A DNA stretch of 64,000 nt from Geomobilimonas luticola (GTDB taxonomy: Bacteria > Desulfobacterota > Desulfuromonadia > Geobacterales > Geobacteraceae), in the NCBI RefSeq assembly GCF_018476905.1, contig NZ_JAHCVK010000001.1:1240001-1304000 (forward strand). The letters run 5' to 3'. A program made the position numbers and the translations under genes. Below, piece after piece: positions 44,902 through 54,197 of the stretch; within the stretch, counting starts at the first letter, position 1; the number at the start of each line of letters is the position of its first letter. The notes under the pieces were generated by a model that did no database searches, was not told where the DNA came from, and worked only from the letters and a program-made list of their open reading frames with translations.

Positions 44902-45252
44902 ATGAAAAACTTTGGTGAAATTATTCGTGACCTGAGAGTAGCTCAAGATCTGGGACTGCGCGAAACGGCGACCAAGGTGGGGATTTCTCCAGCCTACCTG
45001 AGTCGGATTGAGCGTGGAAAGGAAAGCCCCCCTCGACCAGAAATAATCAAAGAGCTGGCGAAAGTGCTGGCAGCGGATCCTGATGTGTTATTCCGACTGT
45101 CATCCTCCACAGACCCAGAAGTCGTTAGTTTTCTGCATGATCAACCCGAGATCATGAATCTTCTACGCTTTATCAAAGACGCGAATTTCTCTAGCGATGA
45201 AATAATAAGCCTCATCCAGGTGGCTGAAGGCATGAAGAGCAAATCACACTGA
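44902..45252 (+). CDS. mad1: MADS helix-turn-helix regulator MAD1-like (116 aa)
   Basis: An Xre-family HTH fills residues 5-60: FGEIIRDLRVAQDLGLRETA, VGISPAYLSRIERGKESPP. The C-terminal half (DPEVVSFLHDQPEIMNLLRFI) is helical and likely dimerises. It is transcribed away from the methyltransferase operon and is followed by a strong terminator. There is no ribosome-binding site, in agreement with the leaderless start predicted from the promoter. It probably binds the palindrome at 44860-44881 and represses itself and mad2-mad8; inference from position. Confidence 0.85.
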   Translation: MKNFGEIIRDLRVAQDLGLRETATKVGISPAYLSRIERGKESPPRPEIIKELAKVLAADPDVLFRLSSSTDPEVVSFLHDQPEIMNLLRFIKDANFSSDEIISLIQVAEGMKSKSH

Positions 45253-45286
45253 ATTAGCCACTACAGATTGAATGCCTGCAATAATG

Positions 45287-45330
45287 AAAAAAGCCGCCTG
45301 TCAGCACTTAGCAGACAACGCGGCTTTTTT
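45287..45330. terminator. Rho-independent terminator after mad1
   Basis: AAAAAAGCCGC (45287-45297) pairs with GCGGCTTTTTT (45320-45330), with an inner TGTC/GACA pair. A-run and T-run on opposite sides make it bidirectional. Confidence 0.85.
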
Positions 45331-45626
45331 GTCCCACCTATATTTCTGAAGGGCACAAAGCCCATAGCCTCACCCTCCATAAATGCATGAAATTACGCCA
45401 AGTTAATACATCTTTTAGCCTCAAAAGTCAATTGATATGCAACTGCACGCAATATGATTCGAAATTCCCATAAACAACATACCCTGTCCGATCAGAACAG
45501 AGTGATACAACGCACTGTAATAATAGCATTTTGACACCAAAATGAGTTGACAATTAAAATTGAGCTGGTCAAACTATCTTATGAAATCCAATCGAAGTCA
45601 GACCGTCAGAGAAAGGAAAGAATTAG
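45331..45626. other. Non-coding AT-rich gap between MADS and transfer region
   Basis: No convincing ORF. A TTGACA at 45547-45552 may be the -35 of the 110-aa gene, but no good -10 follows at the right distance. It marks the boundary between the defence island and the conjugation genes. Confidence 0.4.
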
Positions 45627-45959
45627 GTGAGAATAAAACTTAGAGCATTCGTTATATCGGTAGCTGGAACTCTATTTCCCTGCCTTCTTGCGGGAACAAT
45701 TGTCGGCATATTCTTTCGGTCATCATTCTGGTACTGGACACTGGGTATCGCTGCCCTCGCGTTTTTTTATGCGTGCTTGGATCGTATACCAGTTCGCTTG
45801 TTTGCAGGGGTTATGAAAGGGCTGCCTTTGGGTGGGTTATTAAGGTATGGCTACGCAAGTACAGACAAAAGACCTGTACCCACTGACTACGAAATCGAAG
45901 ACCGAGAACGATTCAACATCTATTCTTACGATCATTATTATGGTGATCGTGAAAAGTAA
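45627..45959 (+). CDS. Small inner-membrane protein (110 aa)
   Basis: GTG start with GAAAGGAAAG upstream. Two hydrophobic segments near residues 8-30 (VISVAGTLFPCLLAGTIVGIF) and 34-50 (WYWTLGIAALAFFYACL), then a soluble charged C-terminus ending DHYYGDREK. Function unknown. It converges with the 107-aa gene, overlapping it by 22 bases. Confidence 0.65.
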   Translation: MRIKLRAFVISVAGTLFPCLLAGTIVGIFFRSSFWYWTLGIAALAFFYACLDRIPVRLFAGVMKGLPLGGLLRYGYASTDKRPVPTDYEIEDRERFNIYSYDHYYGDREK

Positions 45960-46261
45960 TCCCATGCGCCTTTAGCTTTCAGCACTTCATCTCTTCGGAG
46001 AGTTATAGATCCCCTATATTCAGGAATTAACTCATACGGTGAAACGGCGTAGAAATAAATGCTGGTACCCTCAGCATTCTCGAAATGTTCAAGGATGGCT
46101 CCCGGAAGAGCAACCTCATTCCCTTTGACTGTTAATATAGCGCCGAAATCTTTGAGACTTACTTCTACGTCTGTATCACTCAAAGATTCAGGAACTGTAA
46201 AATCATCTTGCATCAAACATATGATGCCATCTGAAACAGGTATCAAACGTTCGACTATCAT
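45938..46261 (-). CDS. Hypothetical protein at end of transfer operon (107 aa)
   Basis: ATG three bases after the traG stop, so it is probably the last gene of the conjugation operon. Beta-rich, acidic, no signal peptide. No family recognised. Possible surface-exclusion or immunity role by position alone; not supported by motifs. Confidence 0.6.
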   Translation of the reverse strand: MIVERLIPVSDGIICLMQDDFTVPESLSDTDVEVSLKDFGAILTVKGNEVALPGAILEHFENAEGTSIYFYAVSPYELIPEYRGSITLRRDEVLKAKGAWDYFSRSP

Positions 46262-46264
46262 TGG

Positions 46265-49200
46265 CTATCTCCCCTTTCTAGTAGGTGGTGGCCCACCGGA
46301 TTTCGGCAAATTGCTTGACTTGCTCTGGTGCTGCAGAATTTTTGATGTACGTTGGACTTCCTGTTGAACGTCTCTGGCTTTATCTGCTTTTACCCTCTCT
46401 ATAGACCTGACAACTTGGGCTTCTTCACGGACATATTCTTTCGCTGCACGTTCTCTTCTTTCCGCCATCTTTAAGTTTGGCCCTACGACTCCTTCTACAT
46501 CTCTGACTACTCCCGCCGTCTCATGCAGCGCACCCTGCCCAACAGCAATCATAGTGGCAGCCGTGCCGGCATCAATTGATCGCCCATCGGTGAATTCCTG
46601 AGTAGCTGCACTCCCAGCCAGATTCTGCTTGGATTCAACTCTCGTCCCAACCACCTGCGAACTCGAATAATCCGCCTTGACCCCACCATCAGCACGGACA
46701 CTTCCGGTAATTCCACCTCCTGACCTGGTGCTGACAACAGCCGCCCCCTGCTGTGACGACTGAACAAATTGATCCTCGGTGATTTCGGAACGTTGTCCCG
46801 CAACAAGATTCCCGCTTTTGTCCATCTTCCCCTGAACCTGGGAATAATGAAGGTTGCCATCCTTGTCCTTGGCGTACATAAGGATATTTCCGTCGAGTCC
46901 GTTGGAGAACGATCCGCCGACTACCTCCATCTTTCCGGTCTTATCGTTCTTGGCATAATACCAGTCGCCATTGACCATCATCTGCTTGCCGGCTGTCTGG
47001 ATCATATAGCTGCCTGATTTCCTGGAAACATTCAGTGACTGGTTTTCGTAACCAGTCTTGATAAAATCACCAACTGTCTTACGAAGCCCCTTGTCAGTAG
47101 TTGACACATTCCGGTCCAGGCGCTCGATATCTGTCCCGGTCTTGCTCTGACCGAGATCGAACTTCTGCACCCGGCCTCCCTGGTCAACGGCAAACGACGC
47201 GAGATTGCCGTTCCGGTCGTAATCAGCCTTGTAATCGAAGGCCTGGCCGGACAGCTTGGCGACATGGGCTGCAGCACTCTGGAAGCCGGAAGCACGAAGT
47301 TGCTTCTGCAGTTCGAGTGCCTGATTCCTGTCCCCTTTGGCCACGGTGCCGGAATCCGACGAATTGACGATCCCGCCATCCATGCCGACATTGACCGCAC
47401 TCTTGCCGTCAGATGTTGTAAAGTTGATGTTCTGCCCCTCCATTGCCTTCTGCATCTCGGCAAAGCCCCGTTCGGTCAGGTGGCCGTTCTGGTACATCTC
47501 CGGATCGTTCTTGAGTTGTGGAGCAATCCTGCCAACCATTTGATCCGCTGCTGCGTGGACCAGTTGATTGCGGGCGATCCTCCCGGAAACATCATTGCTG
47601 GTCAGCTGCTGATAGTTGTCGTAACCACCACCTGCATAGATTCCCTGGATCTTGCCACCGGTTTCCGTTGCCAAGACATGACCAGCTTCCGTGCCGGCAG
47701 CAACCGGACCGCCCATTTGATTCGAGAGCCCGGTTACCTCTGAAGCGTGCTTGCTCTGCTGGAACTGGGCATTCATCTGCATGAGCTGCCCGGAAGAGAT
47801 CCCGTAGTTATCGGCAATTCTGTTCACCGCATCGGCATTGGCAAAGTCCCCAAGGGCCGAAACCTCAGAACGCATGGCATGGAAATCTCGCCAGTTTCCG
47901 GCAAAACCCAATGACCTGGCAGCGGCATAAGCACCCATCTCCCCCTGCAGTTGCCCCACACTCTTGTCCATGTTGGCAGTTAGGAAGTCAGAGTAGTTTT
48001 CACCGGAGCCAAAGACATTTGCCAAGGCCCGGTCATTGGCAACTCCCATCTTGGCAAATGCCAGAGTGTCGCCGCCATAGCTGCCTGAAACAACATCTTT
48101 GGTCGCAGCCGACTTGTCGAGTCCCAACCGGCCATCAAATGATTTCAATTCATAGGCAGATGACAGACCGCCTTCCCGCATGGCCCTGCCACTTCCACCG
48201 AAACCGATTGATCTGCCAATCTCGCTGTCGGCAGAGATCCTGCTCGAAAACTCCATCCCAAAGTCCCGGATCATATCGCTCGACGCCGTGGTCTTGGCCG
48301 ACATCCCGACCAGCGATTGCGCCTGTCTGGCCTGGAAGCTGTGCTCGTTACTCCATGCTTGAGTTGGCATAGCGGTGACATTGCGTTGCATGGCAGAAGC
48401 CCTGCCGGCAGGATCTTCAACCTCATGTGCCGCCCGGCTGCCAGCCGACTGCACCTGGTTGACCATTCCCCCGGCCATCATTGCCATGGCATGCCCGCCG
48501 AACCGGATCAACATCCCGGTGATAACCGTAGCCAGCATCATCCCGCTCATTCGGAGGGTGCCGAACATCCCGAGGATTTTTACAGTCTGATCGGGGAAGA
48601 AGTAGAGTGCATCCATACCGAGCTTGTTCTGCCGGACCATCTCGTAAGCCTGGTTGGCATAATCGACGGCAAACTGATGGACGATAGCATCGGTGACACC
48701 CCAGGCAGTGAGCCAGATGAAAAAGCCGGCAATGATTCCCACAGCCTTGCCGATCAGCGGCGTGGGTATGAATAGCGCCAGGAACGGCAGCAGACCAACT
48801 GCAATGGCTGTAAGCGCCGCCTTCATGATCGGCAACCACTCGTTGGCTGACTTCATGGCACCGGAAGCGCTAAGCAGGAATTGGTAATTGGTTGCACCGG
48901 CAGCATTGCCGCTGCGGAAAATCTCCTCCAGCCGCTGGGAGACGTAGGCCTGCTTCAGAAAGTCATCTATGCTCGCAGCTCCGAGGCCGGTTCCAGCATT
49001 GACGTTATTCAGAACCGTCTTGCACTGGGTCAAAGCGGCGGCATCAGTAACGTCGTAACCAAGATTGGCGCAAACCGATTCGATATTCTTCCCCAGGTTG
49101 GCCGGGGTGAGAGCAGCCTTTATGTTGGTCCAGGAATCAGTACAGGTAAGCGCTTGGCCCTGCGGGTTGGCGGCATTGAAGTAGACCGTCCAGATGGCCG

Positions 49201-49882
49201 GGTTGACCGCCTTATCCAGGGAGCCAACAAAGTTGGTGGTGGTCTTCCTCAGTTCATCCACCGTAAGGTTGGCATTGGGATTCATCAGAGCGTAGGAAAC
49301 GCAATCCTTGACATAGCGCCGCATGGAGGCGTCCAGATTGCTGTCCACTGCTGACAGGGGAATGCTGGTGAGTTGGGCGAGACCCAGGAATCCTTTTCCA
49401 CCGGCCTGCGTCTGGTAATTCAGGGGATCTCCGGCAGTAGTGACGATATCCACCAGTCCCCGCTCGATCTTATTCAGGATACCGGCCACTGCCACAACAC
49501 CGTCCGGTATTCCGCCAACCGCCTGGTTCTTGTTGAAGACCGGGTCGTACACGTGAATTGTCCCCTTGGGGACGACCAGAGCGAGATAGACCATGACGCC
49601 GATCAGGGTCGGCACGATCCAGGTCATGACTGAGCCGTTGGCAGTTCCAAGCGACTTGGCAAAGACCGTCACCCCGCCAAAGAAGAGCCCGGCGGTGATG
49701 ACCACGAAATAGAGCGATTTGTAAGCATTGTCACCGAAGATCAGTGCCAGCTTGCCGAAAGCGTTCACGACGGCATCGTGGCCACCCCAGACGTAGAACT
49801 CCATATCCAGAGCCAAAGCCATGGTTGGGATCAGCACCAACAGTGCCGTAAGAATGAGCCTAGATACTGTCCGTATCGACAT
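46265..49882 (-). CDS. traG: F-type conjugation protein TraG (1205 aa)
   Basis: Begins with a hydrophobic leader (ILTALLVLIPTMALAL) and has further membrane segments near residues 57-77, 87-105, 350-410 and 440-470, the TraG_N arrangement. The C-terminal 700 residues are periplasmic or cytoplasmic, Gly/Gln/Ser-rich and repetitive. Family knowledge: TraG stabilises mating pairs and, in F, also takes part in entry exclusion. It is longer than F TraG (938 aa). GCAGGAG upstream; overlaps the 246-aa gene by 23 bases. Confidence 0.88.
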   Translation of the reverse strand: MSIRTVSRLILTALLVLIPTMALALDMEFYVWGGHDAVVNAFGKLALIFGDNAYKSLYFVVITAGLFFGGVTVFAKSLGTANGSVMTWIVPTLIGVMVYLALVVPKGTIHVYDPVFNKNQAVGGIPDGVVAVAGILNKIERGLVDIVTTAGDPLNYQTQAGGKGFLGLAQLTSIPLSAVDSNLDASMRRYVKDCVSYALMNPNANLTVDELRKTTTNFVGSLDKAVNPAIWTVYFNAANPQGQALTCTDSWTNIKAALTPANLGKNIESVCANLGYDVTDAAALTQCKTVLNNVNAGTGLGAASIDDFLKQAYVSQRLEEIFRSGNAAGATNYQFLLSASGAMKSANEWLPIMKAALTAIAVGLLPFLALFIPTPLIGKAVGIIAGFFIWLTAWGVTDAIVHQFAVDYANQAYEMVRQNKLGMDALYFFPDQTVKILGMFGTLRMSGMMLATVITGMLIRFGGHAMAMMAGGMVNQVQSAGSRAAHEVEDPAGRASAMQRNVTAMPTQAWSNEHSFQARQAQSLVGMSAKTTASSDMIRDFGMEFSSRISADSEIGRSIGFGGSGRAMREGGLSSAYELKSFDGRLGLDKSAATKDVVSGSYGGDTLAFAKMGVANDRALANVFGSGENYSDFLTANMDKSVGQLQGEMGAYAAARSLGFAGNWRDFHAMRSEVSALGDFANADAVNRIADNYGISSGQLMQMNAQFQQSKHASEVTGLSNQMGGPVAAGTEAGHVLATETGGKIQGIYAGGGYDNYQQLTSNDVSGRIARNQLVHAAADQMVGRIAPQLKNDPEMYQNGHLTERGFAEMQKAMEGQNINFTTSDGKSAVNVGMDGGIVNSSDSGTVAKGDRNQALELQKQLRASGFQSAAAHVAKLSGQAFDYKADYDRNGNLASFAVDQGGRVQKFDLGQSKTGTDIERLDRNVSTTDKGLRKTVGDFIKTGYENQSLNVSRKSGSYMIQTAGKQMMVNGDWYYAKNDKTGKMEVVGGSFSNGLDGNILMYAKDKDGNLHYSQVQGKMDKSGNLVAGQRSEITEDQFVQSSQQGAAVVSTRSGGGITGSVRADGGVKADYSSSQVVGTRVESKQNLAGSAATQEFTDGRSIDAGTAATMIAVGQGALHETAGVVRDVEGVVGPNLKMAERRERAAKEYVREEAQVVRSIERVKADKARDVQQEVQRTSKILQHQSKSSNLPKSGGPPPTRKGR

Positions 49883-50600
49883 GTACTACTCCTGCATCTA
49901 TCAATTTACGGTTGCGCCTCCATGCGACCAGCATGGCGATAATGGGAATGATGATGAACACCGCCGTGGAAATCAGGACAAAGTAGGCGGAAATGAGGAA
50001 GATCCCCTTGAATCCCTGGACCCAGTTATATATCGAGGTAACGGTGCCTTGAGAGGTCTTGGTGTAGTAGAGCTTGGTCACTGCCCACACCACATTATTG
50101 TCTGTGAAGATTTTGAAATAGAGGAAATGGAAGGCAATGAAGGCCACAACTGCCTTGACAATTGCCCCGAAGATCATTCCGCCCAGGAGGTTTAGCACCA
50201 TGGCACGAGTGTACTCGCCGATGAAGCACGTGGAGGCCTTTGCCATGAAGATGGCGTACCCCAATGAGAAGCCCAGCGCCAACAGGAAGGCGCTGAACTT
50301 GTCGAAGAAGGTCGGCGACGGGTCACCGAACATGGGGATGTACTGTTCGATCACCCCTATGGCAACAGGAGTCAGGAATGCCGAAACAATCCCCGAGGCA
50401 AATGAACTCCTGAATCCCACCTCCATGAATTCAAGTCGCTGCTTGGTGGTCAGGAAGCGGGACTTGATCATGCAGCCTCCCAGTTCGTTGGCGAAGTTCT
50501 GATCGATATACGATATTGCCTCCAGGAGTCCTCGCGGGTGGATCTCATTGCTTGGCGGTACCGGCATGATATCCGGTGTGCTGTTACTATCCTTCGACAC
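49860..50600 (-). CDS. Multi-pass membrane protein of transfer operon (246 aa)
   Basis: GTG start after GGAGAGAAC. About four membrane segments: residues 68-85, 100-118, 133-160 and 205-230. Cytoplasmic N-terminus of about 60 residues. It does not match TraL, TraE or TraK. It lies between the 83-aa gene and traG, so it is probably a structural or entry-related membrane factor of this ICE family. Confidence 0.7.
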   Translation of the reverse strand: MSKDSNSTPDIMPVPPSNEIHPRGLLEAISYIDQNFANELGGCMIKSRFLTTKQRLEFMEVGFRSSFASGIVSAFLTPVAIGVIEQYIPMFGDPSPTFFDKFSAFLLALGFSLGYAIFMAKASTCFIGEYTRAMVLNLLGGMIFGAIVKAVVAFIAFHFLYFKIFTDNNVVWAVTKLYYTKTSQGTVTSIYNWVQGFKGIFLISAYFVLISTAVFIIIPIIAMLVAWRRNRKLIDAGVVHVDTDSI

Positions 50601-50608
50601 GTTCTCTC

Positions 50609-50860
50609 CTATCCCGTGAACGATCTGATCAGGTTCATGATCCCGCCGCCATAGGCGACGATTGCCGCCAGTAGCAGGCAGATGGCAGCCAAGGTCGGAT
50701 TCCGCTGTCGGACTCCAACCCAGAAGGCCGAGACCACGAGGGCAACGAAGAAGAAACGCCCCCAGAAACCGTAGAGCAGTGTCGCGAAGAGTTTCTGCCA
50801 GAAGCCGGTATATGCAGCCTGCCCCATGTAATGCAGGGGGTTGAGTTTCTCAATAGGCAC
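50609..50860 (-). CDS. Small two-TM protein of transfer operon (83 aa)
   Basis: GTG at 50860 with GAGGAATTAC upstream, ten bases after the S26 peptidase stop. The longer in-frame ORF to 50992 would lie inside that gene. Two membrane segments (FFFVALVVSAFWVGV, LAAICLLLAAIVAYGGG). Unknown function, position-conserved type of small inner-membrane conjugation protein. Confidence 0.65.
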   Translation of the reverse strand: MPIEKLNPLHYMGQAAYTGFWQKLFATLLYGFWGRFFFVALVVSAFWVGVRQRNPTLAAICLLLAAIVAYGGGIMNLIRSFTG

Positions 50861-50870
50861 GTAATTCCTC

Positions 50871-51365
50871 TCAGAAAATCGGGTAAGCTTTCGCCAGGAT
50901 GCGGTTCTTGTCCACGAAACCGAAATAGCGGGAGTCGTAGCTGTCTTTGTGCTGTCCCATGACGAACATGACTCCCTTGGGGATTTGACCATTGAAGACG
51001 AAGTGCTGCAGCGGCTCCCCCTTCAGCGAGATGTCTTTGGCCCGGACCATATACTCGCCGTTGCAGTAGAACTTCTTCTCCGCATCGACGGTGAGCTGAT
51101 CCCCTTCGTTGCAGCCGAGAACCTTCAGCATCTCCTCCGACTTTTTCATACCAACCTTGGCCGCAAGTTCCTTATGGTGAAACAGGACGTAATCACCTCT
51201 CACCACCTTGTCCGGATTACGCGTGAGCCAGTAGATCCTGTGCTTGAGCGAAGGCGTGAGAGTAACACTGAACTTGTAAGGGAGCAGAGTTCCCGCAACG
51301 AGCAGGCAGGTGATAGCCATCCAGAGCCGCCAGTTATGGAAATCAAGGTTTAACGGTTTCGGCAT
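50871..51365 (-). CDS. S26 signal peptidase-like conjugation protein (TraF type)
   Basis: N-terminal membrane segment (about residues 12-30), then the S26 serine in TPSLKHRIY (S39), RGDYVLF box with the general-base lysine following at about K65-K70, and the C-terminal GQHKDSYDSRYFGF motif, all diagnostic of TraF/LepB peptidases. Family knowledge: it matures pilin or other exported transfer proteins. The start is uncertain between the ATG at 51365 and a GTG at 51383. Both overlap trbI, which argues for translational coupling. Confidence 0.88.
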   Translation of the reverse strand: MPKPLNLDFHNWRLWMAITCLLVAGTLLPYKFSVTLTPSLKHRIYWLTRNPDKVVRGDYVLFHHKELAAKVGMKKSEEMLKVLGCNEGDQLTVDAEKKFYCNGEYMVRAKDISLKGEPLQHFVFNGQIPKGVMFVMGQHKDSYDSRYFGFVDKNRILAKAYPIF

Positions 51366-51735
51366 TGCGCACCACCGCGTCACCCATGATGATCACCCGG
51401 TTCTTTGGAATTGCCGTGATGACGGTTTCCAGTCGGTCGAAACTCTTTTTCAATTCGTCATCATTCAGTTTGCCGGCCAGATAGTTGTCCCGCTGCTGGG
51501 AGATGTACCCCTTGATATCGACTGCAACTACCTTCTGGGCGAACCAGCGGTCATAGCCAACTATGGTTGCCAAAGATGCTCCAATAGACACCGCCACACA
51601 GATCGCTATCATGGAAACAAGGCTTGGATGCTGTTTGGGATGCTTTTTGGGATACTCTTTGGGTACCGAAACGGCATCCTTGTTGTTTTCCGATTCCTGA
51701 GAGATGTTAGACTCCATGCTGGTTTCATCATTCAT
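51343..51735 (-). CDS. trbI: F-type conjugation protein TrbI
   Basis: 130 aa. Charged N-terminus, one membrane segment (SMIAICVAVSIGASLATIV, about 41-59), and a periplasmic part with VDIKGYISQQRDNY, typical for TrbI. Family knowledge: TrbI affects pilus extension and retraction. RBS AGAGGAAAC upstream. Confidence 0.8.
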   Translation of the reverse strand: MNDETSMESNISQESENNKDAVSVPKEYPKKHPKQHPSLVSMIAICVAVSIGASLATIVGYDRWFAQKVVAVDIKGYISQQRDNYLAGKLNDDELKKSFDRLETVITAIPKNRVIIMGDAVVRNAETVKP

Positions 51736-51758
51736 GCGAATGTTTCCTCTTTCCTTTT

Positions 51759-52721
51759 TCAGTTTTTGTTTGCCGGAGTGGAAAGCAAAGCGGCCAGGGA
51801 CTGCGATCCAGTTTCCCTCTGGATCTGATCAAGCAGGTACTCCAGGCGGGCGTCACCGTATGCCGTATGGTAATCCGCAATAGTGGTGTTCTTGGCATCT
51901 CCTTCACTTAAGCCGGCATCCTCAGCTTTGAGCCCCCTGGCATAGACCACGGCGGGAACCCGATCGATCTGGTACCGCCGGAACAACAGAGGATCGACTG
52001 CCAGGCTTGCCGGTACCATCTCGCATTCCCCTTCCTGTGGGCGGCACGACAGGTCACGCTGCAGTACTGAGGCGATGAAGCTGATGGTCGGCTGGATCTT
52101 TGCCATCCCATCGATGAACCCGCACATGACCAGGGTGATGTTCGGATCTCCCAGGCGGGCCACCGAAGCGGCGTAGTTCCTGATCGTCTGGAGCGGCATT
52201 GCCGAGGATACGAAGACATAGATTCGTTCGGAGTTGGTGAGTTTCCCTTTGCTTTCCTGTTTGGCCTTATCCGCGTAATAGCTGGCGACCTTATCTCCAA
52301 AGACCTCAGTCTTGATTCGTTCCGTCTCACTCAATACGTGCAGCTGGAATTCATCCGAGTGGTAGTAGGAATCAAGCGTTCCGGCCAAATCCGACATTTC
52401 GCGTTCATTGCGGTTTTTGGGAACTGTCATTCGCTCTGCGAGTTGGTCGGCCTTGGTCAGGGTATTGGCAAGATCCGGTACACTCAGTCCTTCCACATCA
52501 GTCTCCTTCCACACGGTTCCATTCATAACGACCTTCACCTTTTTAAGCTTTGTCTGGATGAAGGCTCTGCCGGGTTTGCCGCTACAAGTGCCCACTTTAC
52601 TGAGATACACCGTATCCTCGACGATCTTGTCGACGATGCAGCAGGTATCAGGGGTAGTGATGTATCCAGGATTACCGGCAGCAGATACCACCCAGGGCGC
52701 AGCGATAAATAAACAGGACAT
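51759..52721 (-). CDS. trbC: F-type conjugation protein TrbC (thioredoxin-like)
   Basis: 320 aa from ATG at 52721, which overlaps the traU stop (TGATG); a TTG at 52745 is in frame but would remove this coupling. Signal peptide to about A14. The core IYVFVSSAMPLQ is the conserved TrbC_Ftype segment, and the later VPAVVYARG strand completes a thioredoxin-like fold. Family knowledge: a periplasmic partner of TraW and TraU in pilus assembly. Confidence 0.82.
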   Translation of the reverse strand: MSCLFIAAPWVVSAAGNPGYITTPDTCCIVDKIVEDTVYLSKVGTCSGKPGRAFIQTKLKKVKVVMNGTVWKETDVEGLSVPDLANTLTKADQLAERMTVPKNRNEREMSDLAGTLDSYYHSDEFQLHVLSETERIKTEVFGDKVASYYADKAKQESKGKLTNSERIYVFVSSAMPLQTIRNYAASVARLGDPNITLVMCGFIDGMAKIQPTISFIASVLQRDLSCRPQEGECEMVPASLAVDPLLFRRYQIDRVPAVVYARGLKAEDAGLSEGDAKNTTIADYHTAYGDARLEYLLDQIQRETGSQSLAALLSTPANKN

Positions 52722-53749
52722 CAATTGAGTGCATAGCCGACGCAACAGACCCTCCTTCGTGTAAGTGACCAGAGAAAATTATCCGGTGAGGTGTTGGTTG
52801 TGCCAAAGGGCGGATTCTTTGCCGTCCCCCAAATCAGCGACGGCCTGCCAATGGGTATGCAGTCGTTTCCCCGTACCGGTCTTGCTATCTGGAGCCGGTA
52901 ATTGCTTTTGACGAGAATCGGTGTCACGACCCCGGCACTGGCACACTGGTTGATGCCGGTATCATAGAGGAGCGTCTCTCGCCCGAGCTTGAACAGCATC
53001 CGAGCCGCCAAGCCCGCATTCACATTGAAGGGGTTGTTCTCGATCATGCTCCCCGAAAGAGGGTAGAACGATCCCCAACTACCCATGCACCAGAACAGGG
53101 GATCGATTGGGTAGGACATGGTTGCTCCAACGCTGTCGGCAACGCACGCCAACTGCGATACCGGATTGCCGAACAGGAGCGCCTCCGGGTTTATGATGAA
53201 CGACAGACTGTCATCGTTCCACATCGGGTCCACTTCCGTCATGTAGGCCAGGTCGAACGCCCGGTTCTCGGCGCAGGGGAAATCCATGAACAGTTTCAGA
53301 ATCGACCAGGCCGGGAAGTAGAAGTAATGAGCCTGCTGGAAGGCAAAGTCCGAATCGCCATACTCCTTGCTACGGATCTCGCCTGAAGAGAAGCCGGGTT
53401 TCGGGTTGGTCATGCCGGTGCCCATGACCGGGAAACAGAACGGGTCCTTGACCGTCTCGATCAGACGGGCATGCTCCCAAAACGCGGTTGACACGCCAAG
53501 GATCAGTATCCCTTTGCTGTCCGGACAGGCACAGACCGGCGAGGTAATGTTGCCTGGAGCCGGCTCGGCGCCATTGCCGTAGGAGACGCTCCCCATCTTC
53601 ACCGGGAACATGCACTGCCAGCAGATATCGGTAACCGGGTTGAGCACCTTTCCCTTGCAGGAACCGCCTGCCCCGTAGGCAACCGGTACTGTCAGAAAAA
53701 GCGTGACCATTGTAATGATCGTTATGTTATTGCTCAGGTTCATCCTCAT
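52721..53749 (-). CDS. traU: F-type conjugation protein TraU
   Basis: 342 aa from ATG at 53749 (AAGGTG upstream), close to the usual TraU length of about 330. The longer ORF to 54052 lies inside the previous gene. Signal peptide ending around AYGAGG, then the cysteine-rich TraU body: DICWQCMFPVKMG, CPDSKG, CAENRAFDLAYMTEVDP, FWCMGSWGSFYP. Family knowledge: periplasmic, needed for DNA transfer more than for pilus assembly. Confidence 0.88.
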   Translation of the reverse strand: MRMNLSNNITIITMVTLFLTVPVAYGAGGSCKGKVLNPVTDICWQCMFPVKMGSVSYGNGAEPAPGNITSPVCACPDSKGILILGVSTAFWEHARLIETVKDPFCFPVMGTGMTNPKPGFSSGEIRSKEYGDSDFAFQQAHYFYFPAWSILKLFMDFPCAENRAFDLAYMTEVDPMWNDDSLSFIINPEALLFGNPVSQLACVADSVGATMSYPIDPLFWCMGSWGSFYPLSGSMIENNPFNVNAGLAARMLFKLGRETLLYDTGINQCASAGVVTPILVKSNYRLQIARPVRGNDCIPIGRPSLIWGTAKNPPFGTTNTSPDNFLWSLTRRRVCCVGYALN

Positions 53750-54197
53750 ACCGCACCTTGAATTCGGACCCTTCGTCCGTGATGATGATGGCCGCTCCCT
53801 TGCTTCCGGTCGGATATCGACCGACAGATCCTTTGCCACGATTGGAACTGTTGTTGCCCTGTAGTTGCTCTGGCGAAACAGCACCCCAGTCATGGGCACG
53901 GAATCGGCTCTGCACTGCTTGCAACTCTTCCATGAATTTCCCGTCGTTGCTGAAGTCATCCATAACTCTGCGCGACAGGACAAATTGCTTACCTCTATCT
54001 GTATCTGAAGATTCCGAGGACTTGCTGGTGACAGCCCTCCCTGCTTTGGCAACCCAGTTGACCGGTGCCAGAATGGGTGCCGCCACGGACGGTAGCCGAG
54101 TAGTTTCTTCGACGTTTGTCCAGGATTCGTGTGAGCAGCCGGCGCAAAGCGCCAAGATGCCAGCCATGCAGAGTGATTGAGTAATAAGTGAATTCAT
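53727..54197 (-). CDS. Lipoprotein of transfer operon (156 aa)
   Basis: Signal with lipobox LCAGC (C21), so an outer-membrane or periplasmic lipoprotein. The rest is disordered-looking and polar. Overlaps traW by ATGA and traU by about 23 bases, so it is co-translated. No known Tra family. Confidence 0.7.
   Translation of the reverse strand: MNSLITQSLCMAGILALCAGCSHESWTNVEETTRLPSVAAPILAPVNWVAKAGRAVTSKSSESSDTDRGKQFVLSRRVMDDFSNDGKFMEELQAVQSRFRAHDWGAVSPEQLQGNNSSNRGKGSVGRYPTGSKGAAIIITDEGSEFKVRYEDEPEQ

Noticed and set aside
50861-50992. N-terminal extension of the 83-aa transfer protein
   Set aside because: Lies inside the S26 peptidase gene and looks like out-of-frame translation; GTG at 50860 has the RBS.
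51310-51828. 172-aa plus-strand ORF over trbI and the S26 peptidase
   Set aside because: Antisense to two well-supported Tra genes; no signal of its own.
53750-54052. N-terminal extension of TraU
   Set aside because: Frame-shifted reading of the upstream lipoprotein gene; the signal peptide starts at 53749.
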